Origin: Megaleporinus macrocephalus
Lineage: Eukaryota; Chordata; Actinopteri; Characiformes; Anostomidae
Length of the DNA stretch: 64,000 nucleotides
Direction of reading: 5' to 3'
NCBI GenBank assembly: GCA_021613375.1
Contig: CM038711.1
Coordinates: 21,319,723 to 21,383,722 of the forward strand
The notes beneath the pieces were generated by a model, which saw only the letters and a list, made by a program, of their open reading frames with translations, was not told the DNA's origin and did not search any database. A program made the translations under genes and the position numbers. Shown in pieces: positions 12,940 through 26,161 of the stretch. How positions within the stretch are numbered: the first letter of the stretch is position 1; each line of letters starts with the position of its first letter.

Positions 12940-13165
12940 GAAAATGTAACCACAACATTGTCACAACGTTGCAAAGTAATTCCTAAGAAAGTTGTGAGAA
13001 TGTAGTGGTAACGTTGTCAGTACGTTGTCAAAACCTCATACAATCCAACATACGTTCTATTATATCTGCATGCTAAGTTGCCAATAAGTAATCATAACAC
13101 CATAAAACAACGTAGTAGTGACGTCGAGACAACGTATTGAGCACCACCTTTTGACAACGTTGTGT
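12940..13165. repeat. ACGTTGT-rich dispersed repeat
   Basis: Repeated ACAACGTTG, AACGTTGTC, TACGTTGTC, ACAACGTAG and palindromic GACAACGTTGTGTG over about 225 bp. A non-coding fish repeat about 0.9 kb before the CTTNBP2 ATG. Confidence 0.55.
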
Positions 13166-13229
13166 GTTTGCTGGGTATTAATCACTGCACTAAGCTTAAA
13201 CATTTTCTTATTTAAGTTCAAACGGCGAC

Positions 13230-13335
13230 TTCTTTGGGCCGACAGTGCAATACGTCAGTAACAGGACCTCTCCACTAGAAGTGCACTCACTAGTGTAGTA
13301 TGTAAGTAGTCGTTGCGATTTGGGACGCAGCCTTT
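13230..13335 (+). repeat. Dispersed repeat, second copy
   Basis: CCACTAGAAGTGCACTCACTA then AGTATGTAAG and ending GATTTGGGACGCAGCC; related to 10604-10705. It lies just upstream of the CpG-rich promoter segment. Confidence 0.45.
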
Positions 13336-13720
13336 GTAAAAGGGGGGCATCCAACAAGCACGTGAAGGCAGCAGGACTTGATGTTGGTTGCTAGGTTACA
13401 GACCTAGAGAAAAACGTAGTGTCCTAAACCGTCGTCTCTGTGGTCATTTCACTAGCCAGCACAGCGAATACACACTCTGAGCTAGACTGGACACGAGAGA
13501 GGGAGTGAACTGGAGGGAGAAATTTGAAATGTGTCCATACGTCCAGCATACGAGGTTAGCCGCTTCATCTGGTGTTCATATCCATCATGATCATGTCAAC
13601 TAATCTGGGGTCTTCTGACCGAAACCCCCACCATAAGTGTGATATTTCGTGCCATCTTTTAACTGTCGGCGAATAAGAGGTTAAAACAGTTGTGCTGGAC
13701 CAGCTCGGCTCGCCGCTTGC

Positions 13721-13728
13721 TGACGTCA
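13721..13728 (+). promoter_or_regulatory. Consensus cAMP response element TGACGTCA
   Basis: A perfect palindromic CRE, about 340 bp before the CTTNBP2 ATG, inside the CpG-rich segment. CREB/ATF factors bind this octamer. The site is seen; its use is inferred. Confidence 0.55.
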
Positions 13729-14004
13729 CCCGGCGAGGGCAGGTCTGTGTCTCACTCTCTCTCACACTCACTCTCTCTCTCTCTCTCTAGCTCTCAGGCG
13801 CAGCTGGAACGCGCTCGGTTCACGCCTACACCGAAAACCCAACCTGCTCCTGAAATCTCTCTCTCGCTCTCTCCTTCCCCCCGAAGCCCCCCCGCCCCCG
13901 GAGTCCACACCACGTTACCCGTTTGGCTCGTGTAATTACTGTCGAGGCTTCTTCTTCTATTTGTAGGCGATTCGCAGGACGCCTCGCGCTGTAAACGGTG
14001 CCGA

Positions 14005-14121
14005 ATGCGTTGTTATTTGGCGCGGTGTGCGGCGCCCTCACTCCAGCAGTCCGCTACAGCGAGAAGATGGCGTCGGAAGGAGGGAAAGGGGAGCAGCCGC
14101 CTCCGGTACAAACACTGGTAA
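14005..14121 (+). other. Upstream ORF overlapping the CTTNBP2 start
   Basis: An ATG at 14005 in weak context (C at -3, C at +4) opens a 38-codon frame that runs through the CTTNBP2 ATG in another frame and stops at TAA 14119-14121. It would reduce initiation at 14067 only if transcription starts upstream of 14005. Confidence 0.5.
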
Positions 14122-14147
14122 CCGCTGTCCATGGAAGTGTCGAGGCG
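14067..14147 (+). CDS. cttnbp2: CTTNBP2 exon 1 (coding part), residues 1-27
   Basis: The start AAGATGG has a strong context (A at -3, G at +4). It encodes a 27-residue Ala/Gly/Pro-rich N-terminus opening MASEGG, like human MATDG. The donor is GCG|GTAAGC, phase 0. An in-frame stop lies at 13992. The body of this exon is poorly conserved across vertebrates, so the call rests on the start, the donor, the phase and the CpG-rich position. Confidence 0.85.
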
Positions 14148-17100
14148 GTAAGCGAAGACAGACTCACGGTGTCTTGTTTGTCCACCTTAGCTTGTCATTA
14201 CAGGAAAGGAAAACGAAGGAAGATGAAAACGGGTCATTTTTCGTGCAGCTCGTGCTCAACTTCAACCAAATCCAGCGTCCAGTTCGTGCGTTACAGCCCG
14301 ACTGGGTCTCTCGCGGTTCGTGACATGAACATAACCGGCCGCTGTGTTTTCAGTGTTAAATCATATTCTACTGTTTTCTAGTGTTCTGCCTTTCTTACAG
14401 GTTCAACTCTAGTGATTTTCATTCAGTGAAGCTCTCGCAGAGCTGCGCTGTAGCCTGAACGTGCAGCTGCGCAGTGGTTTTTTTATGTTGTCATGATGGG
14501 GCTTGAGGGGGGTTTCCATCTTTTCACCCCCTCAAGTGTATTTGTGTTTCTGATAGAAGATTAATAATTATTTTGTGGTTTAATTCATGGCGACGTTGTT
14601 AGAGTCATGGTTTGAAATGATGCTCCTGTCGAAGGATACATATTCTATTGTTGGCTTTATGTATACAGTGAATATTGCCATGATGAACTGTTGCTTGCTG
14701 AGGATGAAATGAATAAATTAACACGAGAACATGTTTACCAACGTAGCTACAGCAAGATTAGGTTGAGGCCAGTAACCTGCTTTCATCTGTTTAAACGATG
14801 ACCCATTTGAATAGACATCCAGACCACAGTATTTGTAGTTTGTTGGTTATTGAAATAATTCTGACTGATTAATTCAGTTTTTGATTACTGCCTTTTGTGT
14901 CCTTTATTTTTTTTTTTTATAGGGATTTTGTTATGGACACTGTTCATGTTCGAGCCTGCTTGCTTCTGAAAATGAACCTTATCTGTGGAAAAGGTTCTGT
15001 AGAGCCTAAACATTGCCCACAGCATCTCATCTTCAAGGCCACATATTGCATTCTTTAGTCGCTCAAATGACTGTATATCAAGGCTGAGCTGAGTCACATC
15101 TTTTCAGATACCATGGACAGTGACGGCCCTGCAAATACATTTTCAGTTTCAGTGAGTCAGGCTGAGCAGTAATTTAAACATATAAGATGGGAGACATTGA
15201 GAAAGACAGAGGTAGTGAGTGAGGAAGCAGAAGAGAAGAGATGGGGGTGGGGGCTGTGTTCACTGGAGATGTTTCTAAATCCGTCTGAATTTCAGTGACT
15301 CAGCTGACATAGTACCGTGTCATCCAACCAACCAATCTGAGCTGTTTTAAAAGCCCGAGGCTCATTTACATTTAGCGCTCAGTCGAACAGGTGCTCCGGC
15401 TGTACCACTCTCCGTTGGCCACTCCATGTCGGCAATAAATCTCTGTCTCGTGGGTCTATCCGTACACCTCTCAAGGGCTCGCAAGGGTATGGAGGGACTG
15501 CGAATGTTTATTTGAAGCCGTTTACTTTGTGTACCAAAGCAAGGCCTTCTTTTGTTGGTTCTCAGCAGGAGGTCCTTTCGACAAGAGCACTTGAAAAGGG
15601 TGTCCCATCTGGTTAGAGAATCGTGGTTTACCTCATCCAAGCACAGTCTTGCTTGGTTATAGCTTTGGGGTGGGCAATTCCATGATATTTTGTCATTATC
15701 TTGATAAATTATCTCACGATATATATAATTATATATCATGGGCACATCACTGACTAATTTCTGAAATTTCATGAAAATGTCTTGAAGTATCATATTTTTG
15801 CCATATCGTCCACCCCTTTGTGTAGCTGCTTTATTTTTGTGACTCATAGAGTATTTGTTTAATAACAGACTTTTTGTACTGCCTTGATCATGATGAAGTT
15901 TGGTTAGGGCAATACACAAGACTACTGTTGTACTGGAGCTCTACGTGACTCTATGCCTTGTAGACACAAGCATGGACACTGTTCTAAATGAGGGAATCAA
16001 ATATTCGTTTTTTATTGATTTTTACCGTGACTGCTGTCTCAGTCCAAAACGAGAACAGTGCTTGCTAAGCTCTTCATTGTTGAAGTGTATATATGTCCTA
16101 GATATTTATTCTTTTTAAAATATGGTCACGTTTTCGAAAGACTAAAGGTCATTGTATCTGTTTGCCATCATTCATTTGACTTTGATTCTTGCTGCACTCG
16201 AGTACAGCACTGCTGATAACCAAACTTAAAGTAAATTAACTAGTTGGCTAGCAGTTCACTGCAGTCTCAACTGAACACCACTGTTCCGCTATTCTAAGAT
16301 GCTCTCCACTGGTTCTATTCACATTCTTGTGCAGACAGCCAGGTTTAAGGAAATCAGGTCACACACAAGGAGTTCAGCCTGATATGGGAACATTGGCCTT
16401 ATCAGGAAACAGTGCTAAAGCCGGCTTTCTTAAAGCAAAGCTGTAGGCAGAACAGCAGGTGTGGAGGTGTACAGTTGAAGATGGAGCACACTGTTGGAGT
16501 CATGGCACTTATTTGATAGTGAAGGAGCGTGCGTTCTGATGGCACACTGTATGGTGTTGAAGTAATTCACCTCAAGTCAAACACAATCTGATTATAGCCC
16601 CCCACCCCCACCCTCCAAGACTGCGTGTGCCAGTAAGTCCTGTTCAAAGAGACAGTTTTCCCGGACCACAGAAAATTATTGCCCTACTACAAACTCCCTT
16701 CACAAGAGTGGAGCTTATTGATTATCCATATAAAGCAAAAAAAGAAGTTCAGCTTAAAACCCCTAACAAGAGTGGTTTAAGACCACTCTTTAATTAGTTT
16801 AATATTTTAAAGTAATATTTAAATAATTAAATTATATATTTGTAATATATATTTTTGTAGGTTTTGTTATATATTTAATTACACATTAGCATATTTAAAT
16901 TTTTGCAGTTATAATAAATAATAAAACCATTTTTATGTTTTTCTGTAACATAATTAAAAATTAATTTGGCGCAGTCCAATTTGTTTTGAAGCAAAACATT
17001 AGATTCAAACACGACAGCCAATAATATAATATTCACCTCTTTTTCCGGCTAATGAACAAGAGTTCTCTAGAACAAGAATTCTCAAACATTAGCGGCCTCA

Positions 17101-20100
17101 GTTTTGAGTCCTGTAGCAAAAGACTTATTACTCAGACATTAACAGAGGTGCAGCTGAAGATATATAGTTGTCTCAACAACTTGCTGACAGTAGACATCAC
17201 GATAGAACTGGAAAATCGACAATTTTTGCCAAAGCAATTTCACAGTAATGCAAACAATTTAGCCACAGACGACCAACAGCCAATCAGCAAAACATATTGC
17301 ACTAGTAATGTAGATTAAATATATTGACATACACAAAATATGTCACTTGGAAAGCGTTTTACTCTACAGGGCAGTAAACTTGCAACTGCAGAGTGAATGG
17401 GTAGGTGTTTGTGTTTTTGTTCAGAGGATAAAAGCACCAGAGAAACAATATGAAAGAGCTTGTTGTGGAGGGTGTGTTTTGAAGGCATTGGCTTGAGGTT
17501 GAGATTACCTCTTGACAGGTTTAGGCAGACTGGGGCTTTTGCTTTCAATTTATAAAATGATTGAATTTAAAATGCTTGATATATTTTATTATTTGACTGT
17601 AATTGCTAGCTGCAGCTTATATAGCACATCAACTGTCAAGATTCTTAGCCACTGTCCAAAACCTGCATTGCATTGCAGATTAGAGCAGAAGTCATTTTCT
17701 GTGCCTCTTTGTGTTTCAGAAATGTGAACTGAACATGGATAACCTGAGCAAGCCGGAGCTACTTACACTCTTGAGCATCATGGAGGGGGAACTAGAGGCC
17801 CGAGACCTGGTGATTGAGGCTCTTAGGGTGAGTGAGTTTCAACCTGTCACTCATAAAGCTTAATGGTTCTGTGTACTCACACATTGTACACTACAACTGT
17901 TGTATTTTTCTTATGGTTGTCATAATCAGTATTCATCTTAAAGTTGATTTTAAATGACCAGTTTAATCATTGAAGACAAGACAATTTACATATAATAATA
18001 AATGTACTCCATGTTGCATTTCATGCCATGCCTGTTAAATAGTATTGTTGACAGCTGAAATATTCTGTCTTTGAGTTGAACTTCTGATGGTTTATCAGAT
18101 TCCTCATTGGTAAAACTTAAAAAACTAGATCTTTAACAGTCCATAATTTGTAATGCATATATTTGGTAAATATTGAGGTCAAGATCAAAATATGATTGGT
18201 TGAGTCTGTTTGGTTCTGGCACTTATTTCTTTAGAACGGAAAAACAGCTTGCTTGATTGTTGGTACTTCATGTCATGTTTTTCTGAACTGTAATTGAAAT
18301 CATGGGCTGATGCATATATCAAATATTTTTCTTGTACACATCAACCTAATTAGAACAGCATCTACCTGGATTAGAGTTAGAGAGAACATTTCTTTCAAAC
18401 TGTAAAAAGAGTATCTCTGCATGGCCTAAATGTTTTGCTCTCTTGTACAATAAATGTGTAATCAAATAATGGTTTACTTTATAGATCTAGTCTAAGCATC
18501 TGCTGGTACCGATATGATTACTATAACGTTGTGCATTCCTAGCCATAATTGTGAGAAATGGTAGCTAAAGATTTGCAAAAGTCACTGGGTTGCACCTGTC
18601 AGTTTATACTTCAGTGTTCATCTTTGCATTCAGGTCAGTGTGTTGCTGTGGGATGAAAAGCCAAGTTATTTGGATGGGTATTTTATAAACGTTCGCAACA
18701 TCAAGGTCATAAGTGACACCATATTTTCGGGTGTTCTAGTTCAGCTTGTCCTCTCACACTTGTCATGGAGTCCTGGGTGGCTATGTCAGGCTCATTTCTA
18801 GGCCAGCTTATTGACAGGACTATGGGCATCTCTGGCTGCTGTAGGTTTTTGTTCTGCACTTGGTGTCCTGTCTTTCACACTCTCCTGTTTTTCTCTGTAA
18901 TGCTTTCCTTCCTACTTACTTTGTCAGATTATTCCTTTGGCTCCAAATGTTTCCCAGCAGCCGCCCCCCCCCCCCCAGATGCCCTATATCACTCCATCTC
19001 TGACTTTCTCCTTCATCATTTACTCTGTTTTTCCTCAAGCACAAAATCAGCATACATATTCTCAGAAGCTACGAGAGGCAGAGCGAATGGTCCTCTGGAC
19101 TGGTGGATTTATATAAGTGTACCTGAAATCCTGTTGTGGAAATAGGAAATTTAAGCGTTGTGGATCAAAGCGGCTGCCGCATACATTATTAAAAGGTCTT
19201 CGCCTCTGCGATTAATTAGCGAGCTGAAAAAGCTCACTGAGCTGTTGTATCGTTTTTCATCAGAGAGAATGGAGGACCATAAGCAGATTAACTGAATTGG
19301 TGCTTTGTCACATGCTGCAGCCTCTTTCATGCAAGTTTTCAGAGTCATCTGATGATGTCCAGCCAGGTCACACAGAAATAGTACTGCGCTGGTTTGGAGC
19401 CAAGCTTGTCCATCTGTGATCCAGAAGCAATGTAGAAAATATTAAGAAACCACATATCAAGATTTCATGGCTGCTTTTTTAAAGTTGGGAGATATTTTCT
19501 TCTCTCATGTAAGCTACAACTGTAGTAATAACTAATGCTTTTTTCATTCAGATAAATTAATGTAATGAGATTGAATCAAGCAGACTGACAAACATTAAAT
19601 GCTACATTAGGGCCGTATTACAGAATTACTGTTCATAACTTTATAATCTATTCCTAACTCTAGATAACAAAACAGTACAATAGAAACAAACTACAGGACA
19701 TTCCAGCAGGGTCCTAACTTCTATTTTAACTTGTGAGCGTGAAGTTTGCCCCCTAAATCTGCAGTTCCTTATACTGAAGACATGTTTGCCACCATTCCCT
19801 AATGCACTTTGTGTGCTACTGTTGTGAAAATTAGTTTTATAAAACACTGCAGCGATGGTGGTGAGTAGAAACTGGAGAAGAACAATGAAACAATGACATT
19901 AAAGAGAACAGGCCTGCCTTTCATTATTCTTTCTTATTAACTTTTAAACTTTTCTCCAAATTCTAGTTTTTATATTATCCATTTGCATTACAGTTTTTTC
20001 CCTGGTGGCTTTGTTAAGTAACTTATATTCTCTACGTTGTGTTGATTTTTGTTCCAGTTGCGTGTGTGTCTCTCTTTGTTTGGTAACTGGCAGTTGTTTA

Positions 20101-23100
20101 TCAATCAAGTTTAGGATTTCCTAACTTGATATAAGATGCTTTAAGATATGTTTCCCAAATGAATATGTGATTTGTTTCTCTAAAACAAATGTGTGAACAA
20201 TCTTGTCTTGACCTGTCAGATCTTAGCTTAGGACAAAAATTTTGTAATATGGCCCGAGGTTCCGAAATTTCAGTACTATGAATAATTCTATATCTCTACA
20301 ATGGATGGAGGATTTCATGTAAAACTGCTTTGAAAGAAGTCTTTTAAATTACAAACGAAGGGTGGATGTGTCCAGAAATGTGAAGTGCTGAAAGTAGGAT
20401 CATTAACCAAATGCACTAGATTACAGAATGATGTGCTGATGGTAAAACATGCATACAGGTTGCAATTTAGACATCCAATCAGCAAGTTTCTGAAACAAGC
20501 ATGCTGGTACTGAGAAGACTTTTAAAATTTGGTATTAAATGACATGGAATTTTTGCAGTGCCTTTAGGTATTGAATGTCAGTACCCACTTGTAACATTGG
20601 CATATCCTACTACTTGGTGCTTCCTCTTTTTTCTTTCTTTTCTTTTCCTTTGGGGCAAATTTGCCCCAAAAATGAAAAAAATAAATAAAAAATTCTTGAA
20701 GAGGCCTTGCATTCAGTGAAACAGGCTGGTGGAACTTCCTGTCCACAGCTTTGATGGCTCATCACTAACAAGGCGCCAGTGTTGCTGTGCAGCTGTGACT
20801 CTGATCAGATGGAGCTCTTTAGCATGCCATGAATGTGTTCACTGCGACTGCCACGTGACCTAGCGACGGGGCCATCTCTGGACCAAACTGGCTACAGGCT
20901 CTGAAATATGCTCGCACCCAGTGCTTTGTGTGTGTATGTCACAGTAAGTGAGAGGGAGTGCAAGCCATTTGTTTAGCCCCTGAGCTATGCATGGTTATTT
21001 TTCTCTTTGTGTGTCAAGGATGCTTTAGGTTGAAAAGACTCTTTCGAACTTCAGACCTTGCAGGGCTTGCAGTCCCAGGCAGTGTTGCGTCTCAGGGCAG
21101 ACAGCTCTGTACTTGCGTATTTATATTTACTTTATACAGATGTCACATTGTTTATATTGCACTGTTATCCATTTAAATCCCTCAGGCAAACACCCGTTGC
21201 TGGTCTAGCTGAATCGAGCATATATATCAGCCAGTGAACAGCTGGGAGTGTGCTATATTTTACAGGCTCAGGCTTTGAGCGAGGACAGGAGTCCTGCTGA
21301 AAGCCCAATACTACATAGCAGACCTGATGGCTCTTAGTGTGCATCAACCCACTCGTTCCCTTCTTTCAGACTGTCTCTTACTGTGTATCATAGCATTCTC
21401 TCCAGTGATGGCTGTGGCGAAGGCAGTGAGCAGCGTCGTGGTTCTACATGGCCAGTGTGTGTGTGTAAGGCCTAAAGCAGAACTCCAGGCTGCCACTCAC
21501 ATTTAGAGTGTATGTGAGTGGGAGGGAGGACGAGGGGAAGAGCGTTTTTATGAGTTCACCTCCCTTATAACTGTCTTTTTTAAGGTATTGCTATATCTTG
21601 CATAACGTTCAACCTTTGTGACGTGTCAACCATTAGCCAACACAGTAAAATGGGACAGTCACACTTTTTGAAAGGCTTTCTTGACTGGAATTCATTCCAG
21701 TCAAAGTAACACGTCAAGTGTGGCTTTTCCCTCAGGGGGAATTTAAGGGTATGGCTCAGCAACTCAGTGATTTTCTGTTTCATTGATTGTTCCTGAAAGA
21801 TTCTCCTGAAAATTAGGTCATCGATCATCTGAGTCATCAATTGCAGTGGGAGGTACCTGCAGCCATCTTTGAGGCAGAGTGAAGTGTTTTAGAGGTTTTA
21901 CGTGAAGGAGAACAGTACATTGTTTTTAACAGCATTATTCCAAAATTCTTACAGAAATGGTTCTGTTTTGGGAAACTAGCTTTGTAGGCTCTGTAGCATG
22001 TTTTAAACACTAATCTTTCAGTCAAAAAAGCTAACAGGCACCATGGGAGCCACCTGTGAGGCTGATTAGCTGTGTGAGGCTGTGCTCAGGTTGTAGGAAC
22101 CATGTTGAAGTGTTGTTATAGCTGGCGGCTGGCCAGATGAAGGCTGGTCCTGCTGACCTGACAGCCGCTGTTTTACTAGGCCCCCCTATGCGTTAAATTA
22201 GGCTAATCATGTGGAAGTTCTCTTCAGCGTGTTAACTCTTACCCAGCTCTCACCCAGTCCCATAATTTTTATTTTTACTTTCACAACAAAGTGCAATTGG
22301 GGCTAAAATCATTTCCTATAGTACTGTATAGGGTGTTGTGTACTATTAGTTTTGTAGGTAATAGCTAGACATCATTCTTATCGTAATTTACCACAATTCG
22401 TCCTAGATATTTAGAATTTTTTGCTGTGATGCTTATAAACCACGATGAGCAGTGGTCATTGTTAGTGATGAATTAGCTGTTTATTATATTGTGTCACTCC
22501 TCTTGAAATCACAAATGAATGGTTTTATAGCAGCTCAGTGCACTAATGGTAAGACACCATGGTCTAGTTGAAAAACCTTCTGAAGTGAAATCATCCTAAG
22601 AAGGGTATTAAAACTGAAAAGAGACCCCAGGCTGAACAAAGAAGATAAAAACAGCTCTGCTGACAGACTTCGGCCCAGCATGCATTGCAGCATACTTAGA
22701 CAGCATACTTCGTCCTTTGTTGATGTATGAACCAACAGAGGGTGCTTTCTTTTCACCTTGTCACCATAGGAAGAGTTATAATTTCATCTTTCTGAGCTCT
22801 GTTCTCCAAGACTTGCCTTTTCATACATCCTTGAATAGAGGAGAGGAAATTGACCCCTAAACTAACTCGTACACTTCCACAGCACTAATAATACTTGATG
22901 TGCTGGGCAGTGCTGTGGAAAGGGATTGACAACACCACAGGGTGTCTGATTGTCCCACTGTACACACTGTGCCAACTGACTGGAACTTCCCGTTGCCATT
23001 ATTTCTGTAGCCCTCTGACCTAAATCTTGAGTTTGAATTACATTTTCCTTTATATGTTTTCCCCATTTTGGTTATAGTCACAACCAATTATTTTGGTTTT

Positions 23101-24499
23101 CTTTGACCATAGCAAAATGTTTTAATTTTTCAGGTGTACCAGCAATCTGTGTTGCTTCAACACACATGAATCTTCAGGCCACCGTTTTGTGATACTAGCA
23201 GAATACTGTCAGGGGAATTTTGTTTTTCAGATGGTGCTTATTGATGGCTTAAGATTACTTAATGGTCACTTAATGATGATCTCTTAAAATTCCTTTAAAG
23301 AAATAGCATTAGGCACAAAGAAGACATGAGAAACAGGTGAAGTGAGGTTAGTTAAACATAAGACACTCTCAAAATTTAGACAAACACAACGATGTGGTGT
23401 TATGGAGGTTGGTGAACAGCAGGAAACTTAGAGGGCATGAATATTTTTCATAATTTCTCTAAAATTTAATAGTTAAGATGTAAACAAAGTCATTTGGATT
23501 GGTTTGGCATGACACAAATCATTGTAGGTAAATGGACTGCCTTGATTTCTATACAGTGCTGTTGATAGAAACCAGGGCTACATGTGCTTTATGACTATGT
23601 AAAAGGGCACATTTCACACCAAGGTACTCTGAATTACTTTACTCACATGCTAATTATTTAAATCATTAGAAATTTTGAGAAATTTCCTTTCCAGTAAAAA
23701 TCTCCTTATCTGATCTCTTTGTTGAAGCAGATGCCAATTTGTTAATTTCAAATGATTTTTCAAAAAGATTTGATCACACCTCATAGCCAGCAGTTAAGAG
23801 ATTTTAAGACACGCCAGAACTGCATCTAGTTCAAGAGGCAAGGAAACTCAAACTCTAAAACCTCAGTTCTAATGGCTAAAAAACACATGAGGCAGTCCAA
23901 AGCGAAGCAGCCGTTGTAGACCCAAGTTCATTAAATGTCACTGTTGCTCAGGCCAGGCTGTTTGTCATTGAAGGCTGGAGTAGGGTTTGTCTCTCATGCC
24001 AAGTGTGTTTTACTGCTCTGGTTGGTTGCCAATCTCTTTCCTCATGTGTCCTAGTTGTATTTCACCAGTCCCTCTGTTGTTTGTGGACTTGTTTTTATTA
24101 TATTTCTTCTGTGGTCTTTTAATAGCGGAGACATGCTATTTAGAGGTCCTCTGACATTGCTTGAAGCGCATTGACACAACAGCAGGACTGTGCCCATTAG
24201 TTTTGATGACCTTTGCAGAGCTCCTCATGAAAAGTAGTGGAGAGATCAGTGTGGTGTGACTGGCCAAAAGTGTCATAGAATGCATTTTAACCATTTAAAT
24301 TATTCTCTGATGTTTATATCATAAAAATATTTTATGTGACATTGGTTGGGTTAAAAAGTCCAGAGGCCGTTTTACACTTACATTTACAACCTGTGATTTG
24401 GCTCTAGAATGAAACAAGCAGTTCAGCCTTTTATGTGGTGTGCTGATAATATTTTTATATCTCTGCTCTGATTGCCTTTATTTTTATATTTATTTTATA

Positions 24500-24538
<39 letters not shown>

Positions 24539-25011
24539 TGTATTCAGCCGCATGGTGTACTCTTCAGTGCCGTATCAGATTAGTAGTGTTAAATGTCTTT
24601 ATCCTGGTTCTCCCACGAGACACCTTGGTTTTACAGATCTTACAGAACGCCTGGATGAGTCTGTGTCACATACGGTAAAACAATGCCAGACGGACTATGT
24701 TTTCTATCAGCGCATGCGGTGCCGTAACCTGTTCTCGTGAGGTCGCTGCTTTAGTCAGTCCGTCGAAAACGAAACGGTATGTATTTCCATCTAGCGGTTC
24801 AGATAGTAATTGCAGGGACCTGGCTGAAGAGGGTTTCATAGATGGCTCCACTTCCTGGATGAAATGCTAGCTGGAGACGTAGAAATTAGGCTCATTTGTT
24901 TAACGCCATCGGCTCTCGGGATCGGCTAAACTGGAGAAATATAGACCGATTGCATTTTTGACTAAAGATCGGCTGATACCGGTACATAGCCGATCGATCC
25001 TTGTCTCTCTC

Positions 25012-25098
<87 letters not shown>

Positions 25099-26110
25099 TT
25101 TTTTTATTTTTTTTTTTGAGAGGGTCATTGAAAAAAACAAGTGTTACAATCAGTTAGGGTTAGTTTGACTTGCTTAACCTGGTAGAAACACACACACACA
25201 CACACACACACATTTAGGTATCAGCACTTTACAACAGAATCTCATTTCAATGCTTTGGCGGCCAGTCAACAGTCATTTCAGAGGACCTGAGGGGAAGAAG
25301 AAGAACAAATTATTATTGAGAAATATCGTCAAAACGATTACTAAACTTTGGACAAATGGATAAACATCTCTGTAGATGTCTTTGAAAAACTAAACAAATA
25401 GAAACTAAATACAGAAAATGTGTTATATGTGAAGTATATTCTGTTTTTCCTTGACACTAAAAAAATGTACTGATGTTTTGAGTAGAAATTACATAAATGA
25501 CAAACATTTCTTATAACTGCATGTAGGTCTGGGCAAAACTATAAAAATGTCTTGAAATGAAGTTATGAATTGGTTATTAGCTATTCTATAAACGCAGGTC
25601 TTGCCCCCTGTGTCCAGCGTTTCATGGTGCTCCTGTCCGTAGGGAATGATGGTTTTGTAGACTGGCCTGTTCTGTGGAGTCCCACTCTGAAATGTAGTTC
25701 ATTTGAGAGGGTCATTAAAATAGGCCACTAGCATCATTAGCTCGGGCCAATTTTAGCCTTGCAGCAGTGCCTGTCGCTCTAATGCAGGAAATACACCGAA
25801 AGCTTTTCAGCTCTTTTTCTCTGTGACTTAATGTGAACCCCCCCCACCACCAAGCTCTGTTGAATAATTCAGAGAAATATCTTTTTCTTATATAATCGCA
25901 TGGCTATAAATAGATTCTCCCTGGAGTCTCTGTTGCTGCACATGTGATTGTAGAAGGTAGGTCTTCCTCAAAAAAGTGGGTGAGTCCGTTCTTATTGTAT
26001 GTCACTGGTTGTCATAGAATCTCTTTTTTTGAAAGCTTTATTAGCTTTTCTTTTTTGTACATGTTGCTGTGGTAGGGGTGATTCAGATGCTATCCCATGT
26101 AGTCAAAGCA

Positions 26111-26161
<51 letters not shown>

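Larger units (their letters stand above)
13681..14170 (+). promoter_or_regulatory. cttnbp2: CpG-rich promoter and 5' leader of CTTNBP2
   Basis: CG dinucleotides and C-runs become frequent here against an AT-rich background, around the first coding exon. There is no TATA box at a suitable place. A pyrimidine (CT) tract lies at about 13752-13795 and a C-rich tract at about 13874-13905. The transcription start is not visible from sequence; I infer it lies between about 13700 and 14060. Confidence 0.7.
14148..17719 (+). other. CTTNBP2 intron 1
   Basis: GTAAGC to TTTCAG, 3.6 kb. It holds an LTR-like patch, a MITE-like element and a 9-bp-stem hairpin, listed separately. Nothing else recognised. 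Confidence 0.8.

Noticed and set aside
15362..15919. A 185-codon open frame on the - strand in CTTNBP2 intron 1
   Set aside because: It spans two unrelated repeat patches, has no recognisable domain, and its composition changes halfway. Chance frame through repeats.
18765..19145. A 126-codon + strand frame with hydrophobic segments
   Set aside because: Intronic, includes a poly-C-encoded proline run, no start context or homologue recognised; Cys/Phe/Leu richness is typical of translated non-coding TC-rich DNA.
22530..22580. Possible tRNA A-box-like phrase (AGCTCAGTGCACTAATGG)
   Set aside because: No B box at the right distance and no cloverleaf; not a tRNA or a recognisable tRNA-derived SINE.
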